Assembly: GCA_903951425.1 (NCBI GenBank)
Contig: CAJBBX010000073.1
Span: 1 to 56,727, forward strand
Source: an uncultured Chthonomonas sp.
GTDB lineage: Bacteria > Armatimonadota > Chthonomonadetes > Chthonomonadales > CAJBBX01
Direction: 5' to 3'
DNA: 56,727 nucleotides
The notes under the pieces were generated by a model. That model was not told where the DNA came from and did not search any database. It saw only the letters and a program-made list of their open reading frames with translations. Of this stretch, positions 16,890 through 24,531 are shown in pieces. Numbering within the stretch: the first letter of the stretch is position 1; every line of letters starts with the position of its first letter. Made by a program: the position numbers and the translations under genes.

Positions 16890-16920
16890 CGTAGGGGCGG
16901 CCCCCGTGGCCGCCCCTACG
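16890..16920. terminator. Perfect 13-bp-stem hairpin of the GTAGGGGCGGCC type between convergent genes
   Basis: CGTAGGGGCGGCC (16890-16902), a 5-base loop CCCGT, and GGCCGCCCCTACG (16908-16920) form a perfect stem. It sits 8 bases after the aminopeptidase stop and 26 bases before the end of the convergent VOC gene, so it can serve both strands as a terminator. A degenerate copy lies at 37806-37834, also between convergent genes. The word is of a kind seen as a dispersed intergenic repeat in many bacteria. Confidence 0.7.
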
Positions 16921-16946
16921 GGCCGGGCACTGCCGCCGCAGGCGTG

Positions 16947-17420
16947 TCAGCCCTCGGCGCGGGCCTCGCGCTTCTGCTCCAGCAGCTCCAGCGTCACGCC
17001 CAAGCGCTCCTGGCCGTCGAAGTAGCCGTACTGGCCCGGACCCATGTCGCCCCGCTGGCACATGGGGATGCCGCGCTCCTTCAGGAAGTCCACCGACTTC
17101 TGCATCCCCTCCACCCAGAACGCCAGGTGCTGCACATGCTCGCCCTTCTGGTCCAGCGCCTCCTGCCAGACGCTCTCGCCGCCCATGGGCTCGATCAGCT
17201 CCAGTTGCACCGGCCCCAGGCTGAAGAAGGCGAGCTTCGCCTGCGCGTTGGAGGGCGCGCCGCGGAAGGTCATCGCGACCTGGTCGCCCGGATCGGTGAT
17301 GATAATGTTGGGGATCGGCTGGCCCAGCAGGTCGGACCAGCGGCGGCAGGCCTCCTCGATGTCGTGCACGACGAGGGCCACCTGGGCCAGAGTGGTGTTG
17401 CCGAAGGTCTCAGAGCTCAT
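16947..17420 (-). CDS. VOC (glyoxalase/epimerase-like) family protein
   Basis: A 157-residue protein with two beta-alpha-beta-beta-beta halves. VQLELIEPMGG (about 68-78), HVQHLAFWVEG (about 93-103) and LGVTLELLEQ (about 140-149) match the Gln/His/Glu metal positions of methylmalonyl-CoA-epimerase-like VOC proteins. At the first metal position (usually DHIGIAV) the sequence reads LAQVALVV, so the N-terminal His appears replaced by Gln. It is about the size of a single VOC fold. Its ATG overlaps the upstream stop as ATGA, so it is cotranslated with a secreted protein although it has no signal peptide itself. Reaction unknown. Confidence 0.87.
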   Translation of the reverse strand: MSSETFGNTTLAQVALVVHDIEEACRRWSDLLGQPIPNIIITDPGDQVAMTFRGAPSNAQAKLAFFSLGPVQLELIEPMGGESVWQEALDQKGEHVQHLAFWVEGMQKSVDFLKERGIPMCQRGDMGPGQYGYFDGQERLGVTLELLEQKREARAEG

Positions 17421-19621
17421 GGTCGGCCCTTTCCCGGCGCATGGCCGGCGGTCTCTTGGCGGTAGAGGCGGTCCAACGCGCCCGGGCTGACCGAGACGTA
17501 GTCGGCCGGCAACCGCCGGTTCAGGTCCACCAGCCATGCCGGGAAGTAGCACCAGCTGATGGCCAGCGTGCTCATGAAGCCCGGCCGGGCCTTCGGCGCG
17601 TTGGTGGTGATCTCGCCAACGAGCCACGGGTTCTCGTCCTCCATCTTCTTGTTGGCGACCTCTTCGGAGGTGGTCCAGACCCGGAAGTTGGTCAGCGTGC
17701 GGAAGATGGAGACGCCGTCCAGCGTGGTGTTGGCGTTGGCGGCGTTCACGTCGGTGTGCCGGCCCAGGTCGGCCAGGATGTAACGGAGGCCGGGCATTCC
17801 CTTGGTGAAGCGCCGGAGCATGGCCGTGGGGGCCGTGGGTCCGGACGAACCGCCATTGTACAGCTCCAGGCCATCCATGCCCAGCTTGCGCCGGTAGAGG
17901 TCGAAGAGGGCCACGTACTGCGACCAGATGCGGTCGCGGTCGGCGGCGCGGAAGCGCGAGCCGTAGACCGGGGCGTTCATGTAGAGCAGGCCGAAGAAGC
18001 TGTCGTTGGGGGTCCGCTTCTCGAAGTACCACTGGAGCACCAGCGGCAGCGTGTCCAGCGTGGTCATGTTCATTGCGTAGCCTATGGGCACGGAGCCGCG
18101 CGCCGGGTCGGCCCAGATGCGCCGCTGGTGGAACTGCCAGTACCAGTGCGCGTCGCCGCTGTCCATGATGTTGGTGGTGACGTAGACCCGGTCGGCCCGG
18201 AGCGGCGGTGTCGGCGGCTCGGGCGCCTTGCGGGTGAAGATCGCCGGGCTGGGCCGGATGGCGCTGTGGACGCTGACGTTGGAGTTGTATCCCGTTCCTG
18301 GCACCCACTTGCCGTACTCGGAGAGGAGCCGGACGGCGCTGTACTCCTCCACGCCCTTGTCGTTGAACATGGGCCAGCCCATGACGGGCACGTTGCCGGG
18401 CGTCCGAGCCAGCATCTCCTCAACGAACTCCATCTCGGCCTGCGGGTCGGCGCCCTTCTCGCGGTCGGTGTGCGCCGAGACCCAGAAGAGGAAGACCCGG
18501 TGCTGCACCATGACGTCGCGGCTACTGAGCGCGTTGGTGAGCGGGTACTCCCAGGCGAGCAGGTGGTGCGACATACGGCTCCAATAGCGCTCGTAGACCC
18601 ACCGGTAGGCATCCACGTTGCGCTTCCAGCGTCCGCGCAGGTCCTCCACCACGGGCAGGCCCAGCAGCTTGGCCGAGTCCGGCGAAGCGGGCAGGGCGTC
18701 CATGACCCCGGCGAGCATCCATGCCACGTTGATGGTGCCGGGCATCTCGGGGTCCCAGACCACCACGCCGCGCACATCCGTGCGGAAGAGCTTCAGGGCC
18801 TCCAGCGGCTGCTTCAGGCGTCGCTCGGTCCCCGTGTAGCCCTTCTCCTTCATATAGGCGAGCCAGAGGTCGTCGTAGCGCTGCGGGTTGGTCTGGTTGA
18901 TCAGGTAGAGGCGCGGCCTTGTGCGGTTGGCCAGGCCCTGGAGAGCCACCAGCGCCGCCTGCAGGTCCGTAGTCTCCTTGGAGATGTCGGCCACAACCAG
19001 CTGCTTCGGCATGGGACCGGGCGTGCGCGGGAACCAGTCGGGGTAGGGCCGCGGCTCCTGGACCTCGGCGACATTGGCCAGCTGCACCGGGCAGCGCTCC
19101 ACGGTGATATCATCCACCCAGACGCCGTCGCTGACGCCGTCGGCGATGAAGCGGAGCGACCAGCGCTGGTTCGTCTCCGGAGTGGTGAAGCGGAAGGTGA
19201 GGGGCCGCCACTCGTAGTCGCCCACGGGCAGCGGCTGGCGCTGCTCTCCGGCCTTCTCGAACGTGGCTCCCACGAAGCACTTGCCCACGTTGCGGCCTCG
19301 CGCCCAGAAGCGCACCGTGTAGGTGGTCTGTGGCTCGGCGGGTAGCCAGTCGGTGTTGGCGAGGGCGTACTTGTAGGCCTCGGTGGGCGTGGCGTCCGTG
19401 ATGCGCAGCGACCGCGAGCCCGAGCGAGCCACCGACGCATCCACGGCGATCGTAGCCTTCGCGCCGCCGCCAATGCCCCGGATCCAGCCCGACGCCCAGC
19501 CGTCGGGACCGGCCTCCTCGAAGCCCGGATTGGGCACTGCGGGCGGAGGCGCGGCGAGGGCGCCAACGCAGAGGCCGAACAGGGCCGGGAGTGCGGCGAG
19601 GTATCGGGCGGTGCGCATCAT
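17417..19621 (-). CDS. Secreted GxGYxYxP-like putative glycoside hydrolase with N-terminal CBM-like domain
   Basis: A 734-residue protein with a signal peptide (1-23, ending GALAA). Residues 28-178 look like a CBM4/9-type beta-sandwich, opening NPGFEEAGPDGWASGW and ending GVWVDDITVERC. From about 205 the segment AALVALQGLANRTRPRLYL is typical of the N-terminal domain of GxGYxYxP proteins. GTGYNSNVSVH (about 442-452) and FFGLLYMNAPVYG (about 543-555) follow, but the namesake motif is degenerate if it is the latter. Enzymatic activity is unproven for the family. The start could also be the next codon (ATG at 19618). It lies 31 bases after prfC and is coupled to the VOC gene. Confidence 0.7.
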   Translation of the reverse strand: MMRTARYLAALPALFGLCVGALAAPPPAVPNPGFEEAGPDGWASGWIRGIGGGAKATIAVDASVARSGSRSLRITDATPTEAYKYALANTDWLPAEPQTTYTVRFWARGRNVGKCFVGATFEKAGEQRQPLPVGDYEWRPLTFRFTTPETNQRWSLRFIADGVSDGVWVDDITVERCPVQLANVAEVQEPRPYPDWFPRTPGPMPKQLVVADISKETTDLQAALVALQGLANRTRPRLYLINQTNPQRYDDLWLAYMKEKGYTGTERRLKQPLEALKLFRTDVRGVVVWDPEMPGTINVAWMLAGVMDALPASPDSAKLLGLPVVEDLRGRWKRNVDAYRWVYERYWSRMSHHLLAWEYPLTNALSSRDVMVQHRVFLFWVSAHTDREKGADPQAEMEFVEEMLARTPGNVPVMGWPMFNDKGVEEYSAVRLLSEYGKWVPGTGYNSNVSVHSAIRPSPAIFTRKAPEPPTPPLRADRVYVTTNIMDSGDAHWYWQFHQRRIWADPARGSVPIGYAMNMTTLDTLPLVLQWYFEKRTPNDSFFGLLYMNAPVYGSRFRAADRDRIWSQYVALFDLYRRKLGMDGLELYNGGSSGPTAPTAMLRRFTKGMPGLRYILADLGRHTDVNAANANTTLDGVSIFRTLTNFRVWTTSEEVANKKMEDENPWLVGEITTNAPKARPGFMSTLAISWCYFPAWLVDLNRRLPADYVSVSPGALDRLYRQETAGHAPGKGRP

Positions 19622-19652
19622 GGCGGCGCTCCTATCGTTGGGTCTGGGCCGA

Positions 19653-21260
19653 TCAGGCGGCGGCGGACGGCGGCGGCGACTCCAGGAACTCGATGTTCGG
19701 GTGGAGCTCCTTTACGTAGCGTATGGACCACTCGCCCTCGAAGAGCACCACGCGGGAGCCGTCGCAGTCCACCACGGAGCGCATGCTCGCCAGCCACTTC
19801 TCCGGCAGGACGCCGTCGGGACCGGGGGCCACCCAGCGCGCGGCGTTGTGGGGTAGCTCCTCCATGGTGGTCTCGACGCCGTACTCGCTCTGCAGTCGGT
19901 ACTGCACCACTTCGAGCTGCAGGCGCCCCACGCCGCCCAGGATCGGCTCGCGGCGGGCGGCCTCGGGCTCGTAGAAGGTCTGCACCACGCCCTCTTCGGT
20001 GAGCTGGTCAATGCCCTTCTGGAACTGCTTGTACTTGTCGGTTCGCGTGTTGCGCAGGATGGCGAAGCGCTCGGGCGGGAAGCGCGGGATCTCGTGGAAC
20101 GAGACGGCCGGGCCGGTATAGAGCGTGTCGCCCAGCGTGAAGGCGCCGGGGTTGGTGAGGCCCACGATGTCGCCGGGGTAGGCCTCCTCCATGAGCAGGC
20201 GCTCGTTGCCGAAGAGCTTCATGGGGCGCGACAGGCGGACCGGCTTGCCCGTGCGGCTGTTGGTCACCACCATGTCGCGCTCGAACTTGCCGCTGACCAC
20301 GCGCATGAAGCCGATGCGGTCGCGGTGCTGCGGGTCCATGTTGGCCTGAATCTTGAAGATGAAGCCCCGGAAGTCCGGCTCGAAGGGGCTCACCTCGCCC
20401 TCCTCGGCGTTGCGGTGCGTCGGGAAGGGGGCCATGGACAGGAAGGTGTTGAGGAAGGGCTCCACGCCGAAGTTGGTGACCGCCGAGCCGAAGAAGAGGG
20501 GCGTCAGCTCGCCTCGGAGCACGCGGTCCATGTCCAGCTCTTCGCCGGCCTCGTCTTGCAGCTCGATGTCCTGCCGCAGCGTCTCGGCGGCCTGCGGACC
20601 GATCAGCTTCTCCAGCGACGGGTCGGCCAGCGACGAGACCTGCACGGGGGCGCGGTAGGCGCCGTGCTGGGTCCGCTCGAAGAGGAGCACCTGCCGGGTC
20701 ATGCGGTCGAAGACGCCGCGGAAGGCCGTGCCGTCGCCGATGGGCCAGTTCATCGCCACCGAGCGGATGCCCAGCACCTCCTCCAGTTCCTCCATGAGGG
20801 CCAGCGGCTCCAGGCCGGCGCGGTCCATCTTGTTAATGAAGGTGAAGATGGGGATCGAGCGGCGGCGGCAGACGTGGAAGAGCTTCTTGGTCTGCGGCTC
20901 CACGCCCTTGGCGTTGTCCAGCAGCATGACGGCGCTGTCGGCGGCCATCAGGGTGCGGTAGGTGTCCTCGCTGAAATCCTGGTGGCCGGGCGTGTCCAGC
21001 AGGTTGAGCATGCAGCCGCCATACTCGAACTGCAGCGCCGTGGAGGAGATGGAGATGCCGCGCTGCTTCTCCAGCTCCATCCAGTCCGAGGTGGCCTTGC
21101 GCTGGTTCTGCCGCGCGGTGACGGAGCCCGCGAGCTGGATGGCGCCTCCGTAGAGGAGCAGCTTCTCGGTGAGGGTCGTCTTGCCCGCGTCGGGGTGCGA
21201 GATGACGGCGAAGGTGCGGCGGCGGCGGATTTCAGCGTGGTCGGTTTCTGAGATGGACAA
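19653..21260 (-). CDS. prfC: Peptide chain release factor 3 (RF3)
   Basis: A 535-residue translational GTPase close to the family length of about 530. The G motifs are SHPDAGKTTLTEK (G1), the switch segment KQRGISISS, DTPGHQDF (G3) and FINKMDRAG (G4), followed by the RF3-type domain 2/3 with TPLFFGSAVTNFGV. RF3 recycles RF1/RF2 from ribosomes after termination, in the cytoplasm. I choose the TTG at 21260 because AGGAG lies about 6 bases upstream and the family N-terminus (SISETDHAEIRRRRTFAVIS) starts exactly there; an ATG at 21311 would add 17 residues with no similarity. An ordinary housekeeping gene among accessory genes. Confidence 0.96.
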   Translation of the reverse strand: MSISETDHAEIRRRRTFAVISHPDAGKTTLTEKLLLYGGAIQLAGSVTARQNQRKATSDWMELEKQRGISISSTALQFEYGGCMLNLLDTPGHQDFSEDTYRTLMAADSAVMLLDNAKGVEPQTKKLFHVCRRRSIPIFTFINKMDRAGLEPLALMEELEEVLGIRSVAMNWPIGDGTAFRGVFDRMTRQVLLFERTQHGAYRAPVQVSSLADPSLEKLIGPQAAETLRQDIELQDEAGEELDMDRVLRGELTPLFFGSAVTNFGVEPFLNTFLSMAPFPTHRNAEEGEVSPFEPDFRGFIFKIQANMDPQHRDRIGFMRVVSGKFERDMVVTNSRTGKPVRLSRPMKLFGNERLLMEEAYPGDIVGLTNPGAFTLGDTLYTGPAVSFHEIPRFPPERFAILRNTRTDKYKQFQKGIDQLTEEGVVQTFYEPEAARREPILGGVGRLQLEVVQYRLQSEYGVETTMEELPHNAARWVAPGPDGVLPEKWLASMRSVVDCDGSRVVLFEGEWSIRYVKELHPNIEFLESPPPSAAA

Positions 21261-21383
21261 AGGGACTCCTGGAGCCGGGCGACTGAATGGCCGCGGCCGG
21301 GCTACGCGCAAACGCGGCGGGCCGCCGGGCGACCCCTTACATTATGGCGCGTGGGGTAGGCTGTCTCCAAAGGAGCCGCCACC

Positions 21384-22427
21384 ATGATGAGCCGCCGCGA
21401 GAACATGCTGCGCGCCGTGCGCTTCGAGAAGCCCGAGCGCATCCCGATGACGTTCGCCATCAACGGAGCCTGCGCCGCCCACTACCCGGCCGCGGCGCTG
21501 GAGGACCTGCAGGCCGGCCACCCGCTCCTCTTCCCCGGCTACCGGCGCCCGGCGCAGCCCGCGACCGTGCCGGAGACGTCGCCTGTCTCGTACGTCGATG
21601 AGTGGGGCGTCACCATGGGAGCGCCGGAGCCCGGCATCGCGCCCGTGGCAGTGAGCCACCCCCTGGCGGACTGGGATGCCATGGAGCGCTGGTCGCCGCC
21701 AGCGCCGCCGTCGCTTACGCCCGAGGAGCTGGCCACGCCCGACCTGGCCGCCGCCAACCGCCGGCGCGCCGAGGAGGCCGGAGAGCTGATCTACGGCGGC
21801 CTGCCCCACGGCCACACCTTCCTGCTCGCCTGCAATCTGCGCGGCTACGAGGCCGTGATCTGCGGCATGGCCGACGGCGACCCGCACCTGTTCCGCCTGC
21901 TGGAGACGCTGGAGGAGTACAACGCCGCCATCGTCCGGTGTGCGCTGGCCCGGGGCGCCGAGCTGATGGGCTACCCCGAGGACCTGGGCATGCAGGTCGG
22001 TCCCATGCTCTCGCCCGCGCACCTGCGCCGATACATCAAGCCCGGCTACCAGCGGCTCATGCAGCCCGCCCGCGATGCCGGCTGCATCATCCACATGCAC
22101 TCCGACGGCGACATCCGTACGCTGGTGGACGACCTCGTGGACAGCGGCGTGGAGGTGGTCAACCTGCAGGACCTGGTGAACGGGATCGACTGGATCCGCG
22201 ACCGCTTCAAGGGCCGCGCCTGTATCGACCTGGACATCGACCGCCAGGATGTCACACGCTTCGGAACGCCTGCCGAGGTAGACGCGCTGATCCGTCGCGA
22301 GGTAGAGGCCCTGGGGAGCCCCGAAGGCGGCCTCATGATGGTCTACGGCATGTACCCCGGCACGCCAGTCGAGAACGCCTGGGCCCTTGCCGACGCCATG
22401 GAGAAATATGCCGGTCACTTCGCGTAG
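21384..22427 (+). CDS. Uroporphyrinogen decarboxylase-superfamily protein (probably not HemE)
   Basis: A 347-residue protein. The start has AAAGGAG 8-10 bases upstream; ATG at 21387 is also possible. MSRRENMLRAVRFEKPERIPM and HMHSDGDIRTLVDDLVDSG (about 234-252) mark the URO-D superfamily of (alpha/beta)8 barrels, with VNLQDLVNGIDW after it. The RQAGR substrate motif of true uroporphyrinogen decarboxylase is not seen. Such paralogues are numerous in Armatimonadota, Planctomycetota and clostridia; some are corrinoid methyltransferases, most are unassigned. A small divergent region (21261-21383) carries TACATTAT at about 21337, a possible -10 with no clear -35. The next gene starts 37 bases after it and may be cotranscribed. 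Confidence 0.88.
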   Translation: MMSRRENMLRAVRFEKPERIPMTFAINGACAAHYPAAALEDLQAGHPLLFPGYRRPAQPATVPETSPVSYVDEWGVTMGAPEPGIAPVAVSHPLADWDAMERWSPPAPPSLTPEELATPDLAAANRRRAEEAGELIYGGLPHGHTFLLACNLRGYEAVICGMADGDPHLFRLLETLEEYNAAIVRCALARGAELMGYPEDLGMQVGPMLSPAHLRRYIKPGYQRLMQPARDAGCIIHMHSDGDIRTLVDDLVDSGVEVVNLQDLVNGIDWIRDRFKGRACIDLDIDRQDVTRFGTPAEVDALIRREVEALGSPEGGLMMVYGMYPGTPVENAWALADAMEKYAGHFA

Positions 22428-22464
22428 CCCGATCCGTCGGTCCGCCACGGCCTGAGGAGGTCCC

Positions 22465-24531
22465 ATGCTGACTGCCCTTGCCATGCCCGCCCTGCTCTGC
22501 TGGGCCTTCGCGCAAGCACCTTCGGCCACGCCGCGGTGGGAGCCCGGCCTGATCCGCGAGCCTGCGGCCTGGTCGCGCGCGGGCTCGGGCACGCTCGCGG
22601 TGACCGACGCCGGCCTTCGCCTGGTGGTCGACCAGGGCTGGTGCGCCGGCGTGGTGGAGCCCGTCATCCTGCCGCGCGACGCGGGCAAGGTGCGCCTGAG
22701 CATCCGGCTGGGCGGCGGCGGACGGCTCATCATGCAAGTCGCCGGCGACCTCCACACCGACGGCAAGCAGCGCATGTTCTCGCCGGCGTGGGGCTCGGCG
22801 ATGGAGGGGACCTACGAGCGTCCGCTGGACCCTCGCGCCGTGAAGCCCGCCGGCGGCAAGCCGCTGAAGGTCGTCGTCTCCATCGAGGGCCCCAAGGGCG
22901 CCTGGGGCGAGGTCTCGGCGCTGGACTTCCTGCCGATGCCCCGGCCCGCGCCGACGCGCATCGCGGGGCAGAAGTCCATCTTCGCCGTCGACCTGATGCC
23001 GAACCTGCCGAAGCCCTACAGGATGCTCGACTGGAAGCGCGTCTGCCGCGACTTCGACGCCCTCACCTTCGACACCCGCGCCACGGGACCGAACCTGCCC
23101 CTCTGCCGCGTGGGCGCCGACGCGCAGGGGCCCTTCTTCGCGCAGACGACCTACATCGGCGACGACCGGGCCGAGACCGGCGCCGGCGAGAGCATCAACT
23201 CCATGTGGGCCGTCATCGGCGCGGCCTACAGCGGCATCGACAAGCGCAAGCAGGGCGGCCAGGACTGGGTGAAGCTCTGCGACGCCTGGTTCTGCACCGA
23301 CAAGGGGCTGAACCTGCTGACCGACTACCGCCCCGGCCCCACGCCGCTCAACTACTGGTATGACCTGCAGCCCTCCACCGCCTACGCCGTGCTGCTGGAC
23401 CTCTACCCCGGCCGTCCCGAGGCCGAGCGCATCTGGCGCACGAGCGTCGACACGCTGGCGCGGGTCCACGACGGCCTGAAGGGCTCCGACGGCGTGCCGG
23501 ACTACGACTTCAGTGGCTACGACTACGCCGCGCGACGGCCTGCCGCCACGGGCAGCAAGGAGCCCGACAACGCCGGCCACGCGGCGTGGCTCTTCTACGC
23601 GGCGTACAAGCGCACCGGAGAGAGGGCCTACCTGAACCGCGCACTGGAGTGCTTCCGGTTCTGGGATCGGTATGGCGACGTGCCCATCATCGAGACGGGA
23701 GTGGCGTGGGGCGCCGCCGCAGCCGTGCGGATGAACGCCGAGTTGGGCCTCCGCCTCCCCGCAGACCGCTATGTGCAGCGCGCCTTCGCCTTCAGCCACG
23801 AGGGGATCGACCACAACGGGGTGGGCGTGGACCGCTGGGGCGGCATCGATGTCTGCGGCCTCTGGCACGACCCGGCGTCCAAGGCCTATATGGTGGAGTC
23901 GGCGCAGTGGTCGATCCTCGCCGGCGTCGCCCGGTACGACCCCGCCTACGCCCGCGCCATGGGCAAGTGGGTCCTCAACCTTGCCAACTCCCTGCGCCTC
24001 TTCTACCCGTCCGAGGTGCCGCCGGAGAGCCAGTCCTGCTGGGACTGGAAGGGCGACCCCAAGCGCTGCATCCCGTATGAGCGCATAAACTGGGGCCGCC
24101 GCGGCAAGTGGCTCACCGCCGGTAGCGACGCGCCGGACTACAACTGGCCCGTGAAGGACCTGAGCCTCTACAGCGGCGCGTCGGCGGCCTTCATGGCGGG
24201 CCTCGTCGACACCACGAACGTGCCGGGCATCTTACGGCTTGACCTGCGGATGATGGACGTCTTCGCTGGCCGCACCTATCCCACCTACCTGCTCTACAAC
24301 CCGCACCCCGACTCGCGCACGGTCACCGTGGCGGTGGGTCCCAAGCCCGTGGACCTCTACGACACCGTCACCAAGCGCTTCGTGGCCCGCCGCTGCAAGG
24401 GGCAGGCGAGGGTCGCATTGCCGGCCGACCGAGCCGCTGTCCTGGTCCTCACCCCGGCCGGGGGCAAGCTCCAGCGTCAGGGACACAGGCTCTCAGTGGG
24501 CGACGCGGTGGTGGACTTCGCGGCTAGGTAG
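22465..24531 (+). CDS. Secreted (alpha/alpha)-barrel-like protein of unknown function
   Basis: A 688-residue protein; GAGGAGG lies before the ATG. Signal peptide 1-17 (ending AFAQA). Residues 25-155 are beta-rich and sandwich-like. From about 170 to 600 helical pairs alternate with Trp/Gly-rich turns: NSMWAVIGAAYSG, GHAAWLFYAAYKRTG, VAWGAAAAVRMNAE, SAQWSILAGVARYD. This resembles six-hairpin toroid glycosidases or lyases, but I find no diagnostic catalytic motif, so no family is named. A short beta domain closes the protein (TVTVAVGPKPVDLYD). The 3' end overlaps the convergent gene by 39 bases. It probably acts on polysaccharide outside the cytoplasm together with neighbouring enzymes. Confidence 0.7.
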   Translation: MLTALAMPALLCWAFAQAPSATPRWEPGLIREPAAWSRAGSGTLAVTDAGLRLVVDQGWCAGVVEPVILPRDAGKVRLSIRLGGGGRLIMQVAGDLHTDGKQRMFSPAWGSAMEGTYERPLDPRAVKPAGGKPLKVVVSIEGPKGAWGEVSALDFLPMPRPAPTRIAGQKSIFAVDLMPNLPKPYRMLDWKRVCRDFDALTFDTRATGPNLPLCRVGADAQGPFFAQTTYIGDDRAETGAGESINSMWAVIGAAYSGIDKRKQGGQDWVKLCDAWFCTDKGLNLLTDYRPGPTPLNYWYDLQPSTAYAVLLDLYPGRPEAERIWRTSVDTLARVHDGLKGSDGVPDYDFSGYDYAARRPAATGSKEPDNAGHAAWLFYAAYKRTGERAYLNRALECFRFWDRYGDVPIIETGVAWGAAAAVRMNAELGLRLPADRYVQRAFAFSHEGIDHNGVGVDRWGGIDVCGLWHDPASKAYMVESAQWSILAGVARYDPAYARAMGKWVLNLANSLRLFYPSEVPPESQSCWDWKGDPKRCIPYERINWGRRGKWLTAGSDAPDYNWPVKDLSLYSGASAAFMAGLVDTTNVPGILRLDLRMMDVFAGRTYPTYLLYNPHPDSRTVTVAVGPKPVDLYDTVTKRFVARRCKGQARVALPADRAAVLVLTPAGGKLQRQGHRLSVGDAVVDFAAR

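Noticed and set aside
21261-21311. Upstream ATG (21311) as the prfC start
   Set aside because: The extra 17 residues show no RF3 similarity, and a TTG with AGGAG lies exactly at the family N-terminus.
21384-22427. Calling the URO-D-like gene hemE
   Set aside because: The RQAGR substrate motif is absent and no other haem gene is nearby; paralogues of this superfamily are common.
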